From a bacterium (GTDB lineage Bacteria > Hinthialibacterota > Hinthialibacteria > Hinthialibacterales > Hinthialibacteraceae), in contig WGLV01000050.1 in the NCBI GenBank assembly GCA_016125385.1, positions 58,898 through 122,897 of the forward strand: DNA of 64,000 nt, in the 5' to 3' direction. Positions within the stretch are counted from its first letter, which is position 1. The number at the start of each line of letters is the position of its first letter. The notes under the pieces were generated by a model, which did no database searches, was not told the origin of the DNA, and worked only from the letters and a program-made list of their open reading frames with translations. Below, in pieces: positions 34,781 to 44,011 of the stretch. The position numbers and the translations under genes were made by a program.

Positions 34781-35593
34781 ATGAAAACGATTCATTTTTA
34801 TCTGCACAGTTACGGCGAACACGATGAAAACAACAAAATCGGCCCGGTAACCTGGCCGCATTTCGATCTCTTGTTCGTGCATGAAGGCGAGATCTTTCTC
34901 CATCTGCTGGAGGGCGATCACATTCGCCTGGGCGAGCGTCAGGGCGTGTTGATTTACCCGCTGACCCCTTTTCAGGGATACGCGCTCACTGAAATCGCCA
35001 GGACATCGGTTCAGCATTTCGACATCAACAAAGACGCTCATTACAAACCTCAGGTCGTTCAATCCCTGCTGGGCAAAAGCCGCGGATACGAGATTTTTCA
35101 AGGCGAGTATTCGCCGAACCTGTTCCACAACATCGACCTGACCATCCGGTGGGCCACTTACGAAGACGATCCATTTTTATACGACCTGCGCGTGGCGGCG
35201 ATGGTGCTGGTTCTCGGCGAATTAAAATCGAAAAAATTCCAGAAACGCAAGATGAACCATCATGAAGAGGCCATCGCCGATCTGGTGGATCGGTTGCGCG
35301 TCAACTGGCGGGCACACGGCATGAGCGTGGATGACATGGCCCGTGAAGTGGAGCTTTCAACCAGTCATTTCCGGGCGTTGTTCCGCAACTTCGTCGGTGC
35401 GTCGCCCGGCCAGTTTTTATTCAACCTGCGCATGCTCGAAGCCAAACGCTACCTGCGCGAGACTCTCACGCCCATCAAGGAAATCAGCGAAAAATTAGGT
35501 TATAAAAACCTGTCTCATTTTTACCGCGCGTTTAAATCGCATGAAAGCATCTCTCCCAGAGAATACCGCGATAAGAACATCATCCGCGGTTGA
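34781..35593 (+). CDS. AraC-family transcriptional regulator
   Basis: 270 residues from the ATG at 34781; longer upstream starts run antisense through the lyase gene. The N-terminal half is a cupin-like sensing domain (HFDLLFVHEGEIFLHLLEGDHIRLGERQGVLIYP). The last 100 residues hold two helix-turn-helix motifs (MSVDDMAREVELSTSHFRALFRNFVGASP and IKEISEKLGYKNLSHFYRAFKSHESISPREYR), the standard AraC signature. It likely senses a sugar-derived ligand. Its 3' end overlaps the convergent sialidase gene by 14 bases. Confidence 0.9.
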   Translation: MKTIHFYLHSYGEHDENNKIGPVTWPHFDLLFVHEGEIFLHLLEGDHIRLGERQGVLIYPLTPFQGYALTEIARTSVQHFDINKDAHYKPQVVQSLLGKSRGYEIFQGEYSPNLFHNIDLTIRWATYEDDPFLYDLRVAAMVLVLGELKSKKFQKRKMNHHEEAIADLVDRLRVNWRAHGMSVDDMAREVELSTSHFRALFRNFVGASPGQFLFNLRMLEAKRYLRETLTPIKEISEKLGYKNLSHFYRAFKSHESISPREYRDKNIIRG

Positions 35594-36788
35594 GATCGAC
35601 GCCGGTTTCGACCTCGCTCGCGGGCGCGAGCCATTGCAGGGTGAAGATCGCCAGAGTGATTCGACTGTATCCATCCCGTTCATACAGACAAGCGATGCGC
35701 CCGTCCGGCAACGCCGCGAGGCAGGAATACGCGGAAGATCCGTCGTACAGTTCGCGCTCGATCAGCCAGGTTTCACCCTCGTCATAACTCATTCTGACTG
35801 TCATGTGGACTCGGTTGGATGAACTGGCGGGGTTAGAGAACAGCACGCGGCTTTTTCCATTTTCCGGCCAGGAATAGCGCAATATCGAAGCCTGGCAGAT
35901 CGGTTCAACCAGCCGCTCATCGAACGAGAGGCCGCCCCAAGTTTCACCGCCGTCACGGCTGATTGAAACGGCTCGTTTTCCGCCTTTGGATTCATCCCCT
36001 CCTTCTGAACCCCAATAGTTCCGCATGTTCATCATCAGGTTTCCATCCGCCTGTTCGACAACCTGGCATTCATCCGTGTATTTGCCGACCGTGCCGCCCA
36101 GCGTCCAGTTTTCGCCGCCATCATCACTGTAAAATGCGTGAGACATCTTGATCCATTTTCCATCCACTTGTTCACGATGGTCGCACGGAATAACCAGCCT
36201 GCCTTTGTGAGGCTCACGCTGTTTCTGAATTCCAACGCCCGGTCCAGTGGCGTACCAGCCCCAGCCCTCTTTTTTGACGCTCGCGGTGATCAGGCGAGGT
36301 TCGCTCCAGGTGAGACCATCGTCATCGCTGAACGTCACGAGCACATCGTCATTGTTTCGGCAGAATGTCAGCCAGATTCGTCCTGTGGCGCCGTCCACCA
36401 CGGGGCACGGGTTGCCGATGGTGATCTTATCCGTACCGCCTTCTTCATAAACAACGTTCTGCTCGGACCACGTTTTTCCTGCATCGATGCTGCGTTTGAC
36501 GACCAGATCAATATCGCCATGATCGCCGCCTCCGGTTTTGCGGCCCTCACAAAATGCAAGCAGGCTCCCTTTTTTCGTCACCAGAAGGGCGGGGATACGA
36601 TAGGTGTGATATCCATCCGTTCCTCCGGTGAATACATCCTGCTGAAAGAGTTGAGCGGCTTGAGCGATGAGCGCGTTATGATTCCCATCCGGTTGATTCG
36701 CGATTTGCGGGTCGCCTGCATGGGTGCACGGTACGATCAGCAACGCAGTGAATACAATCTGAAAAAAGAAGAAGGTTATTCTTTTCAT
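35580..36788 (-). CDS. Secreted exo-alpha-sialidase (GH33)
   Basis: 402 residues from the ATG at 36788 (GGGGAG upstream) with a signal peptide. The true sialidase features are present: YRIPAL (Arg64, first of the arginine triad), EGRKTGGGDHGDIDLV with the acidic catalytic loop, and at least four Asp-boxes (RSIDAGKTWS, SDDDGLTWS, SDDGGENWT, SRDGGETWG). DECQ is a candidate for the catalytic Glu and SAYSCL for the Tyr nucleophile. GH33 enzymes release terminal sialic acid from glycans. It is divergent from the lectin-like protein at 37203 and beside the nan-type genes. Confidence 0.93.
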   Translation of the reverse strand: MKRITFFFFQIVFTALLIVPCTHAGDPQIANQPDGNHNALIAQAAQLFQQDVFTGGTDGYHTYRIPALLVTKKGSLLAFCEGRKTGGGDHGDIDLVVKRSIDAGKTWSEQNVVYEEGGTDKITIGNPCPVVDGATGRIWLTFCRNNDDVLVTFSDDDGLTWSEPRLITASVKKEGWGWYATGPGVGIQKQREPHKGRLVIPCDHREQVDGKWIKMSHAFYSDDGGENWTLGGTVGKYTDECQVVEQADGNLMMNMRNYWGSEGGDESKGGKRAVSISRDGGETWGGLSFDERLVEPICQASILRYSWPENGKSRVLFSNPASSSNRVHMTVRMSYDEGETWLIERELYDGSSAYSCLAALPDGRIACLYERDGYSRITLAIFTLQWLAPASEVETGVDLNRG

Positions 36789-37202
36789 GATTTCTCCCCA
36801 GAATGGATTTAATGGAACAAACCGGAATCCATTGTAGAGAATATTAGAAATTCTCCAAGAAAAAATTAGCGTACGCATCACCGTTTCAAGATTTTTTTCA
36901 ATCGTTTATGGTAATACGAGAAAAAGCAAATTATTTCAAAAACATGAATATTTCTTATATTTAATCAACATATAAGCCCTGTATCCGAACTGAAATCTTT
37001 CCTTTCAATCTAGTCATAAATGGCAAATAAACAATCATTACCGGTAAAGACACGTTGAAGTTTTTCTCTTATGATTCTTTCAGATTGACAACCTCATTCT
37101 CTGAACGGTTAAGCGACCCGCAGTCCCCACCCAGCCAGTTCAACTCGATTGCATCAACGGTTCGCTTTCAATTTCATTTCATTTTTATCTGGAGGAAATC
37201 AA
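36789..37202. other. Divergent regulatory gap between sialidase and lectin-like gene
   Basis: About 410 AT-rich bases with no gene. A TTGACA at 37085-37090 faces the lectin-like gene with a weak partner (GTTAAG, 17 bases on). Both genes could be regulated from here. Confidence 0.45.
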
Positions 37203-39248
37203 ATGAACCGATTGCCGTCTTATCTCTTTGCACTATCGTGCACGTTTTTCATCTCAGGCCTCACATTCGCACAGGAGCAGCCAATTCCGATCGTTCAGGA
37301 TGGTTCGCTGGTGGAAGCATACGCGGAAGTCGTTGGCGACGCATGGACACAGGCCGATGGTTATCTGCAACAACAGGGGACCCATCAATATCTCTGGGCC
37401 AAGCCCGTCATTGGACCGGGCGACTTTCACGTAACCGCCGTATTGAAGCTCCAGGAGCGATTCAATGATGAAGGACGCGGCTCGGCGGCGTCTTTCGCCA
37501 TCAATGACATGCTTCAATCGGATGGAGCGAATGGAAGCAATTTCGGATTCGTCGGGGGTAGCGGAGAGCTCTTCACCGAAGGTAATTTCGTGGCGAGTTT
37601 TACCGACTTGGGCGATACGCCCATCATGGAAGATCAGGATTTCACGCTCGATTTCATCCGTGAAGGCGATACTTACCGCTTTCTGCTCGATGGTAATGAA
37701 GTGCTGTCGCTGCCCGCGCCTGAAGAAGCGGGCGATCCCGTATTCCGCAGCGGATACTATCGCGTCGGACTGCGACCGTGGCGCAGCCACATGTTTATTA
37801 AATCATTTACGATCGTATCGGGTGCGGCGAGTTTCGACCCGATTGAAGACAAAATCGAAATCGTCGCCAATGGCGTCGAGAAAAACGCGGTCGAAGTGGG
37901 TGAACCTTGGATCGACGACGATGGTTTTATCGAAAATTTCGAAACAGGTAATTTTATCTTCAGCGACAGACCCATATTCGGTTCCAATTATCATGTGGTG
38001 GCCCGCCTGCAGATGGAGGATTTTGATGGCAGCGCCGCGGCCTTTACCATTAACGGCGACAGCAACGTTGGCTTTTCAGGCGGAAGCGGAACCATGTTTC
38101 TGGAAGGTCCATTCTTTTCGAACGCCCCTTCTCTCAGCATCGCTCCCCCCATTGAAGCCAACACGTATTTTGATTTTGAGATGATCAGCCAGGATCAGAA
38201 ATTGCGGTTTCTGATCGACGGACAGGAAATTCTAGCGATGGATCAGCCCGGCGATTTCGTCGGTTTCGTTGGATTCCGGCCCTGGCGGAGCGTGATGCGC
38301 ATCGCTGATTTTTACGTGGAGCCGTTACAGGAAACCGTCGTGGTTCCACCGGAGGTCGTCCGCTCTATGGCCGAAGGACGAGCCGCCGTCTTTATGCCCG
38401 GCGAAACAATAGCTGGAGTCCGGTTAACCGCCACGGTCGCGGAAGGCCAGACCAGTAATGCGGTAATTACAGACGTCCTGCCCGAAGGTTGGAGTGCGCA
38501 AAACCTGCAAGCGGATAATGGAAGCGCTTCATACGCCAATGGCCGGATCACATGGAGCCTGGATAACGCACAGAGCAGCGTACGACTGACCTACGATCTA
38601 TCCGCTCCGAGCGATCCGGCCAGCACCAAAGCGGAGTTCAGCGGATCGGTCGATACGACCGGCGTGGATGGCTTGATTACCGGTCTTGATGAACTCGTGC
38701 AGGCGGTTGGCCCCAATCAGGAAGTCTACATCGTGCGGGATGGAAGATTGACCGAATACGCTGAAACGCTTGGCGAGCCCTGGCTCGAAGTAGCGGGAGC
38801 GATGGAACGGACCGGGACGAATAACTTTTTGTTGAGCTCCGTCGCGGTCGCCGACGTCGATTATGAAATCGATGCAGAGCTGACTCTGTTCGGAGTCGGC
38901 GGAACCGCATCCTCCATCAATATCCGGACGGTTCCGGGCGGCGCACAAAGCAATTTTGGTTTTGAAGGCGGCGGTGGAACCTTTTTCGTGGAAGGCCCCT
39001 TCTTCGATCCTCGGCCCAGCTTCGACTACACCACCATCGCGGAAGCGGTTCCCTTCACTTTCGCCATGCAGCGCACAGGAACCAGCGTCGATTTTCTCAT
39101 GGACGATCAGGTGATCCACACCGAAGAAGAAAATCACGGTGAAGCGTTCACCATCGGGCTTCGTCCTTGGCGCAGCCGGATGCAGGTCAGAGAATTCGTG
39201 ATCCGCACATTCGCTGCCACAGCGGTTCCGGAATGGCCGCTCTATTAA
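37203..39248 (+). CDS. Secreted protein with three lectin-like modules and an Ig-like linker
   Basis: 681 residues from the ATG at 37203 (GGAGG seven bases upstream), signal peptide to about 24. Three homologous modules of about 170 residues (roughly 27-205, 213-375, 505-675) each go from a GDAWTQ/GEPWxx start through a SNFGFxGG[SG]-[EGT]xFxEGxF strand block to a closing [GF]xRPWRSxM motif. An Ig/DUF11-like segment (about 385-500) separates modules 2 and 3. Similar concanavalin-like domains precede catalytic domains of Planctomycetes sialidases (established), but no catalytic domain is here. Sialoglycan binding is inferred from its position. It ends EWPLY, like the CotH protein (EWSLY). Confidence 0.75.
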   Translation: MNRLPSYLFALSCTFFISGLTFAQEQPIPIVQDGSLVEAYAEVVGDAWTQADGYLQQQGTHQYLWAKPVIGPGDFHVTAVLKLQERFNDEGRGSAASFAINDMLQSDGANGSNFGFVGGSGELFTEGNFVASFTDLGDTPIMEDQDFTLDFIREGDTYRFLLDGNEVLSLPAPEEAGDPVFRSGYYRVGLRPWRSHMFIKSFTIVSGAASFDPIEDKIEIVANGVEKNAVEVGEPWIDDDGFIENFETGNFIFSDRPIFGSNYHVVARLQMEDFDGSAAAFTINGDSNVGFSGGSGTMFLEGPFFSNAPSLSIAPPIEANTYFDFEMISQDQKLRFLIDGQEILAMDQPGDFVGFVGFRPWRSVMRIADFYVEPLQETVVVPPEVVRSMAEGRAAVFMPGETIAGVRLTATVAEGQTSNAVITDVLPEGWSAQNLQADNGSASYANGRITWSLDNAQSSVRLTYDLSAPSDPASTKAEFSGSVDTTGVDGLITGLDELVQAVGPNQEVYIVRDGRLTEYAETLGEPWLEVAGAMERTGTNNFLLSSVAVADVDYEIDAELTLFGVGGTASSINIRTVPGGAQSNFGFEGGGGTFFVEGPFFDPRPSFDYTTIAEAVPFTFAMQRTGTSVDFLMDDQVIHTEEENHGEAFTIGLRPWRSRMQVREFVIRTFAATAVPEWPLY

Positions 39249-39337
39249 CCGGAAAGACCGTGTGAGTTACAATCGCGGGACGTTTTTCATTCACCGAAAG
39301 ACGTCCCGCCCTTCACCCATTAGCACTGAGGGGACCC

Positions 39338-39931
39338 ATGGACCGGAAGAACGCATTTACGTTAATCGAACTATTAATCGTCGTGGCGATCATCGGCATC
39401 CTCGCCGCGATCGCCGTCCCCAACTTTTTAAACGCGCAGATCAAGGCGAAAGTCGCCCGGGTGCAGGCTGACTTTCAGGCCTTCAGCGTGGCGCTTGAAA
39501 CCTACAGCCTGGATAACGGCAAGTACCCCGTCGTCAACAACTGCGGCGCCGTGGATGACCCGATGCTGTTCAGCGGACTGATGGCGTTGCGCCCACTGAC
39601 CACGCCGGTTTCGTACATGAGCACGTTGTACAAAGACCCGTTCAACGAAGACGGCGAAGCGCTTACGCCGGGCGGCAGTCAACTGAACCCGCTCGGGTAT
39701 TACTGGTACATGGATCGGTACGGCCGCTCGTATGGTGGATGCGGCGCCACGGCGGGTTCGCGTTTCTTTCAGAACAAAAACCAGCAGTGGTCGATGAAAA
39801 GCGTCGGGCCTGACAAACAGGAAAACGTCAACGGTTTTCTGGGCAGCAACGAACAGGGTTACGTCACCATTCTCTATGACATGACCAACGGCCTGAACAG
39901 CCTGGGCGACGTCTATCGCTTCGGCCCCTGA
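39338..39931 (+). CDS. Type II pseudopilin, copy 2
   Basis: 197 residues with the prepilin signal NAFTLIELLIVVAIIGILAAIAVPNF, Glu at +5, followed by NAQIKAKVARVQADFQAFSVALETYSLDNGKYPV, as in copies 1 and 3. The C-terminal domain is distinct, with several cysteines (NNCGAVDDP, GGCGATAG) that could form a disulfide, and ends GDVYRFGP. GAGG lies before the ATG. Its position between the lectin-like gene and the sialic-acid transporter suggests co-expression with glycan use, but this is not certain. Confidence 0.9.
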   Translation: MDRKNAFTLIELLIVVAIIGILAAIAVPNFLNAQIKAKVARVQADFQAFSVALETYSLDNGKYPVVNNCGAVDDPMLFSGLMALRPLTTPVSYMSTLYKDPFNEDGEALTPGGSQLNPLGYYWYMDRYGRSYGGCGATAGSRFFQNKNQQWSMKSVGPDKQENVNGFLGSNEQGYVTILYDMTNGLNSLGDVYRFGP

Positions 39932-40007
39932 TATCATGTTTCCGGTGTTTCCGGAGATTCATTGTTGGGGATGGTCGTTTTCAATTCTATTGTGAGAGTA
40001 AAACTCA

Positions 40008-41486
40008 ATGTCATCCGGTTTTCATATTATCGATTACGCCGTTTTGTTCGCCTACCTGGCCGCCATGATCGGCATCGGTTTTTATTTTTCCCGCAGGGAA
40101 GACACCACGGAGCGCTTCTTTGTGGGAAACCGGAAAATCGCGTGGTGGGCGGTGGGCGTTTCGATTTTCGCGACGCAGCTCAGCGCCATCACTTACATTT
40201 CGATCCCCGGCATGGCGTTTGAAAACGACTGGGCCTGGCTGGTATTCAATCTGGGGATTCCTGTCGTCGGCGTGTTCGTCATTACGTTTTTCCTGCCGAT
40301 TTACCGCAAGAAACAATACACATCGATCTATGAAATTCTTGAAGAGCGTTTCGGCCCCGAGACACGCGCCTATGGCGCTCTGGCGTACATACTCATGCAG
40401 GTCGGCCGGGTAGCGATCGTACTTTATCTGCCCGCGCTGGCGTTGGCGGAGGTCACCGGCGCGCCGGTCTACTGGATGATCATACTGATGGGCGTACTCG
40501 CGACGGTATACACCGTCATGGGAGGAATCGAGGTCGTGATCTGGACCGACGTCGTGCAGGCGATCGTGTTGGTGGCCGGCGCCGTATTGGCGATTTTTCT
40601 GATCGGGATGAAAGTCGACGGAGGCTTCACCGGCATCATCGACATCGGCCGGGCGAATCAGAAATTCGCCATGATCCATACTGACCCAGGCGTTTCCAAA
40701 GACCTGATCTGGTTTATTCTGATCGGGGCGTTTTTCACCAATCTGGTCCCCTACGCGTCAGACCAGACCGTGGTTCAGCGTTATTTCACGGTCGAATCAG
40801 ACCGTGAAGCGCGTAATTGTCTCTGGCTCAGCGTTCTGGTTTCGGTTCCAGCATCGTTTCTATTTTTCTTTCTCGGAACCGCCTTGTACGCGTTTTACTC
40901 GACGCACCCGGGTTTGTTGCAGGATGGCATCCAATACGACCGGATTTTCCCCTACTTTATCGTTCACGAAGTACCCGCCGGCGTTTCGGGTCTGCTCATC
41001 GCCGCGATCTTCGCCGGCTCGATGTCCAGTCTCGATTCGAGCCTGAACTCAATCGCCACGGTTTGTGTGACGGACTTTTATAAACGCTTCCGCAACCCGA
41101 AAAGCAGCGACCGGCAACGCTTGCGCCTCGCCCAGATCATCACCATCGTCTCGGGCGCACTCGCGACCATCGTGGCCATTCAGGTCGCGGAAAGCCTGTT
41201 GAGCCATCCCGAACAGAAAGGCGCGTGGGATTTGTTCGTCGCGGTACAAGGTCTTCTTGGTGGAGTTCTTGCTGGCGTATTTTGCGTAGGCTTGTTTACC
41301 CGGCGCGCGAATCAGATGGGCGTCGTCTCCGGTCTGGTGATCAGCACCGCCCTGCTGGCGATCGTCAAGTATGAATTCCAGTGGCACTCCCAGACCTACG
41401 CCGCGCTCGGAATCGTTTCCGCGTTCACGATCAGTTATGTGTTCAGCATAATCACCAGCCCCGCCCGGCGGGCCGATCGATCATAA
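40008..41486 (+). CDS. Sodium:solute symporter (SSS), probable sialic acid importer
   Basis: 492 residues with about 13 membrane helices. SSS-family features: an initial YAVLFAYLAAMIGIGFYFSRR, RFFVGNRKIAWWAVGVSIFATQLSAITYISIPG for the sodium and substrate sites, and the central AIFAGSMSSLDSSLNSIATVCVTDFYKRF signature near 335-360. It couples sugar uptake to sodium entry. It is followed directly by a NanA-type lyase and a NanM-type protein, so N-acetylneuraminate is the likely substrate (inference from context; SSS sialic acid transporters are known). Other sugars remain possible. Confidence 0.88.
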   Translation: MSSGFHIIDYAVLFAYLAAMIGIGFYFSRREDTTERFFVGNRKIAWWAVGVSIFATQLSAITYISIPGMAFENDWAWLVFNLGIPVVGVFVITFFLPIYRKKQYTSIYEILEERFGPETRAYGALAYILMQVGRVAIVLYLPALALAEVTGAPVYWMIILMGVLATVYTVMGGIEVVIWTDVVQAIVLVAGAVLAIFLIGMKVDGGFTGIIDIGRANQKFAMIHTDPGVSKDLIWFILIGAFFTNLVPYASDQTVVQRYFTVESDREARNCLWLSVLVSVPASFLFFFLGTALYAFYSTHPGLLQDGIQYDRIFPYFIVHEVPAGVSGLLIAAIFAGSMSSLDSSLNSIATVCVTDFYKRFRNPKSSDRQRLRLAQIITIVSGALATIVAIQVAESLLSHPEQKGAWDLFVAVQGLLGGVLAGVFCVGLFTRRANQMGVVSGLVISTALLAIVKYEFQWHSQTYAALGIVSAFTISYVFSIITSPARRADRS

Positions 41487-41517
41487 TGCTTCATTGAAGC
41501 CCGGAAGGAATCAATGT

Positions 41518-42447
41518 ATGCCTGACAAACTCAACGGTCTTATCGCGGCATCGCACACCCCGATGCATTCCGACGGTTCTATTCATTTTGACATCATCGA
41601 AAGCCAGGTTCAGTTTTACCGCGACAACCCCATCGACGGAGCGTTTATCTGCGGCACGACCGGTGAGGGGAAACTGTTGAGTCTGGATGAGCGGAAACAA
41701 GTCGCCGAGCGATGGCTTGAATGCAGCCGGGGTGATTTTCCTGTGGTGATTCACGTTGGCGATGACTGCCTCAGCGATTGCGTCAGCCTGGCGAAACACG
41801 CGCAGGAACGCGGCGCGTTCGCGATCTCTACTCTGGCGCCGAGTTATTACCGCCCCGCCGACGTCGCGGACCTGGTTGATTATTGTCAGGCGGTGGCGAG
41901 CGCGGCCCCCAAACTGCCATTTTATTTTTACCACATTCCAACGCTCACTCACGTGCATTTTTCCATGCTGGATTTTCTTATGCTGGCCGAGAAGCAAATT
42001 CCCACTCTGGCGGGAATCAAATACACGCATAACGATTTCGTCGACCTTCTGGCCTGTCAGCGATTCAATCAGGGGCGATACAACATCCTTTTTGGCCGCG
42101 ATGAGTCGCTTCTCGCTGCGCTGTCGTATGGAATCGATGGAGCGGTAGGCAGCACCTACAATTACGCCGCGCCATTGTACAAAGCGCTCATTCAGGCGTT
42201 TCAGGACGGCAAACTGGACGAAGCGCGCGATCTGCAGGCCGCTTCAATTGAACTGATTCGCGTCATCACCCGCTATAACGAAATCGCCGCGGGCAAAGCG
42301 ATCATGACGCATCTCGGCGTTGATTGCGGCTCCGTGCGCGCTCCCCTGAAACCGCTTCGGGAAAATGAACGCGCCTGCATTGACAGCGCGCTTCAACAAA
42401 ATCGATTTGAACCCTTTTTATGCAAACAGGGTTGCCATTCCAACTAA
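41518..42447 (+). CDS. nanA: N-acetylneuraminate lyase
   Basis: 309 residues from the ATG at 41518 (GGAAGGA upstream). It has the NAL type of the Schiff-base barrel: FICGTTGEG (43-51), Tyr138 in FYFYHIP, Lys168 in GIKYTH. FYFYHIP and the following THVH fit NanA rather than DapA. The enzyme cleaves N-acetylneuraminate into pyruvate and N-acetylmannosamine in the cytosol. It is placed 31 bases after the symporter stop and 11 bases before the mutarotase gene, so all three are probably one operon. Downstream NanK/NanE are not in the window. Confidence 0.9.
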   Translation: MPDKLNGLIAASHTPMHSDGSIHFDIIESQVQFYRDNPIDGAFICGTTGEGKLLSLDERKQVAERWLECSRGDFPVVIHVGDDCLSDCVSLAKHAQERGAFAISTLAPSYYRPADVADLVDYCQAVASAAPKLPFYFYHIPTLTHVHFSMLDFLMLAEKQIPTLAGIKYTHNDFVDLLACQRFNQGRYNILFGRDESLLAALSYGIDGAVGSTYNYAAPLYKALIQAFQDGKLDEARDLQAASIELIRVITRYNEIAAGKAIMTHLGVDCGSVRAPLKPLRENERACIDSALQQNRFEPFLCKQGCHSN

Positions 42448-42458
42448 GGGATCGACTG

Positions 42459-43517
42459 ATGCGTATTACACGAACCGTTTTTACTCTATGCGCCCTCTGC
42501 CTGGTTCCCGCCTTCGGAATCACAGACGAGACGCATATTGAATGGAAACAACTCCCGAAACGCCCCATCGCGGTTGGCGGTCAATTCGCCGGAATCAGCA
42601 ACGGCGCGTTACTGGCGGCGGGCGGCGGGGCGTTCCCTACTCCATTGTTTGAAGGGGGAAAAAAGGTCTGGGTCGACTCGATTTTCGTGCTCGAACCCGA
42701 TGCGTCTGAGTGGAAACCCGCTGGAGCGTTGTCCCGACCATTAGCTTACGGAGCCTCAGTGAGCGATCAAAAAGGACTGATTCTGATCGGCGGCGGCGAT
42801 GCGGAAACGCATTACACGAGCGTGACTCGCCTAATCTGGAAAGACGGAACGATTGAACATCAATCTCTGCCGGATCTGCCTCAACCGTGCGCGTTTCAGG
42901 CGGCGGCGCTCATCGGTTCCACTCTGTATGTCGCTGGCGGACAATCAAGCCCCAAAACTTCGGAAGCGCTTCATACTTTCTGGCGCCTCGATCTGAAACA
43001 ACCTCAGGAAGGCTGGCGCTCGCTGGAGGCATGGCCGGGTCCGGGCCGTATTCTGCCTGTGGCAGGGACATCAGGGAACGATTTTTATCTGTTCAGTGGT
43101 TGTGAACTGTATAGCGATCAGAATGGAGAGACGAAACGGCGCTATCTGACTGACGCATACCGATATCGACCAGGCAACGGCTGGGAGCGATTGCCCGATC
43201 TCCCCCGCCCCGCTACCGGGGCGCCGACTCCCGCATTAACAGCGAATGACCAGATCATGATCTTCAGCGGCGACAGCGGCGAATACGCGGATCGCGTATG
43301 GGAACTGAAAGACAAACACCCCGGATTCGATCGGGATATCATCTCGTTCGACTTGAAAACAAATCAATGGCGGCGCGCAGGCGGCGTGCCGTTCAGTCTT
43401 GCGACAACCCCTTCCGTTCAATGGCGCGGTTGTTACATCATCCCTGGTGGAGAGGATCGTCCGGGACACCGAACCCCTGTCGTTTACAGCGGGAAAATAT
43501 CACCGGAGCATCCATAA
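42459..43517 (+). CDS. nanM: Secreted kelch-repeat N-acetylneuraminate mutarotase-like protein
   Basis: 352 residues from the ATG at 42459 (AAGGGA upstream), signal peptide to about 20. Six kelch-type blades repeat the GG...W.....P pattern (LLAAGGGAFP, LILIGGGDAE, LYVAGGQSS, FYLFSGCELY, IMIFSGDSGEY, IIPGGED). The distribution agrees with the YjhT/NanM family, which converts alpha- to beta-sialic acid in the periplasm so that it can be imported faster. It completes the transporter-lyase-mutarotase operon. Confidence in the family is good; the exact reaction rests on context. Confidence 0.83.
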   Translation: MRITRTVFTLCALCLVPAFGITDETHIEWKQLPKRPIAVGGQFAGISNGALLAAGGGAFPTPLFEGGKKVWVDSIFVLEPDASEWKPAGALSRPLAYGASVSDQKGLILIGGGDAETHYTSVTRLIWKDGTIEHQSLPDLPQPCAFQAAALIGSTLYVAGGQSSPKTSEALHTFWRLDLKQPQEGWRSLEAWPGPGRILPVAGTSGNDFYLFSGCELYSDQNGETKRRYLTDAYRYRPGNGWERLPDLPRPATGAPTPALTANDQIMIFSGDSGEYADRVWELKDKHPGFDRDIISFDLKTNQWRRAGGVPFSLATTPSVQWRGCYIIPGGEDRPGHRTPVVYSGKISPEHP

Positions 43518-44011
43518 GGTTTAACTCTTTCAGCGATGTTTTACCTCGCGCCATCGCGATCTAAAAGAAGTATCTTTTATAAATTGACAACAGGTTTTTT
43601 CCTCCAATCGGAATGGTGTTATCAGCAAAAACCATTAGATTCATCATCATCTACAAAATATAAAATCATTGGTCATTCAATAAATCAAAAGCAATTCAGA
43701 TGATTTGTTTTAGATTACAGTAATTTCCTCAGTTACAAATCCCACATGTAAAAGATGAACGGCAATCAATCATAAGAACATAATATATCACTTAATTTCA
43801 AAATACTCTCCTCTCCCATAAAGTCAAATATTTCAGAATGATGCTTCATCGGCTCTCAAGAATAAAAACCACCCTTTCATTATCAGACCAATCAGAGATT
43901 ATATCTTGGACTTAAATTTGCAGTACACATGGCATGACTTTCAAGTACTCAACGAGCCGGAATCGGAGAATTCACAAACTCCACACCATGAGATTACAGG
44001 GAGTAAATATC
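43518..44011. other. AT-rich gap before the chemoreceptor
   Basis: About 490 bases, strongly AT-rich. A TTGACA at 43583 has no good -10 partner. No gene and no clear terminator were seen; the promoter of the chemoreceptor presumably lies here. Confidence 0.4.

Noticed and set aside
39275..39309. Inverted repeat after the lectin-like gene as a terminator
   Set aside because: The stem is nine bases with a 17-base loop and no T run on the plus strand.
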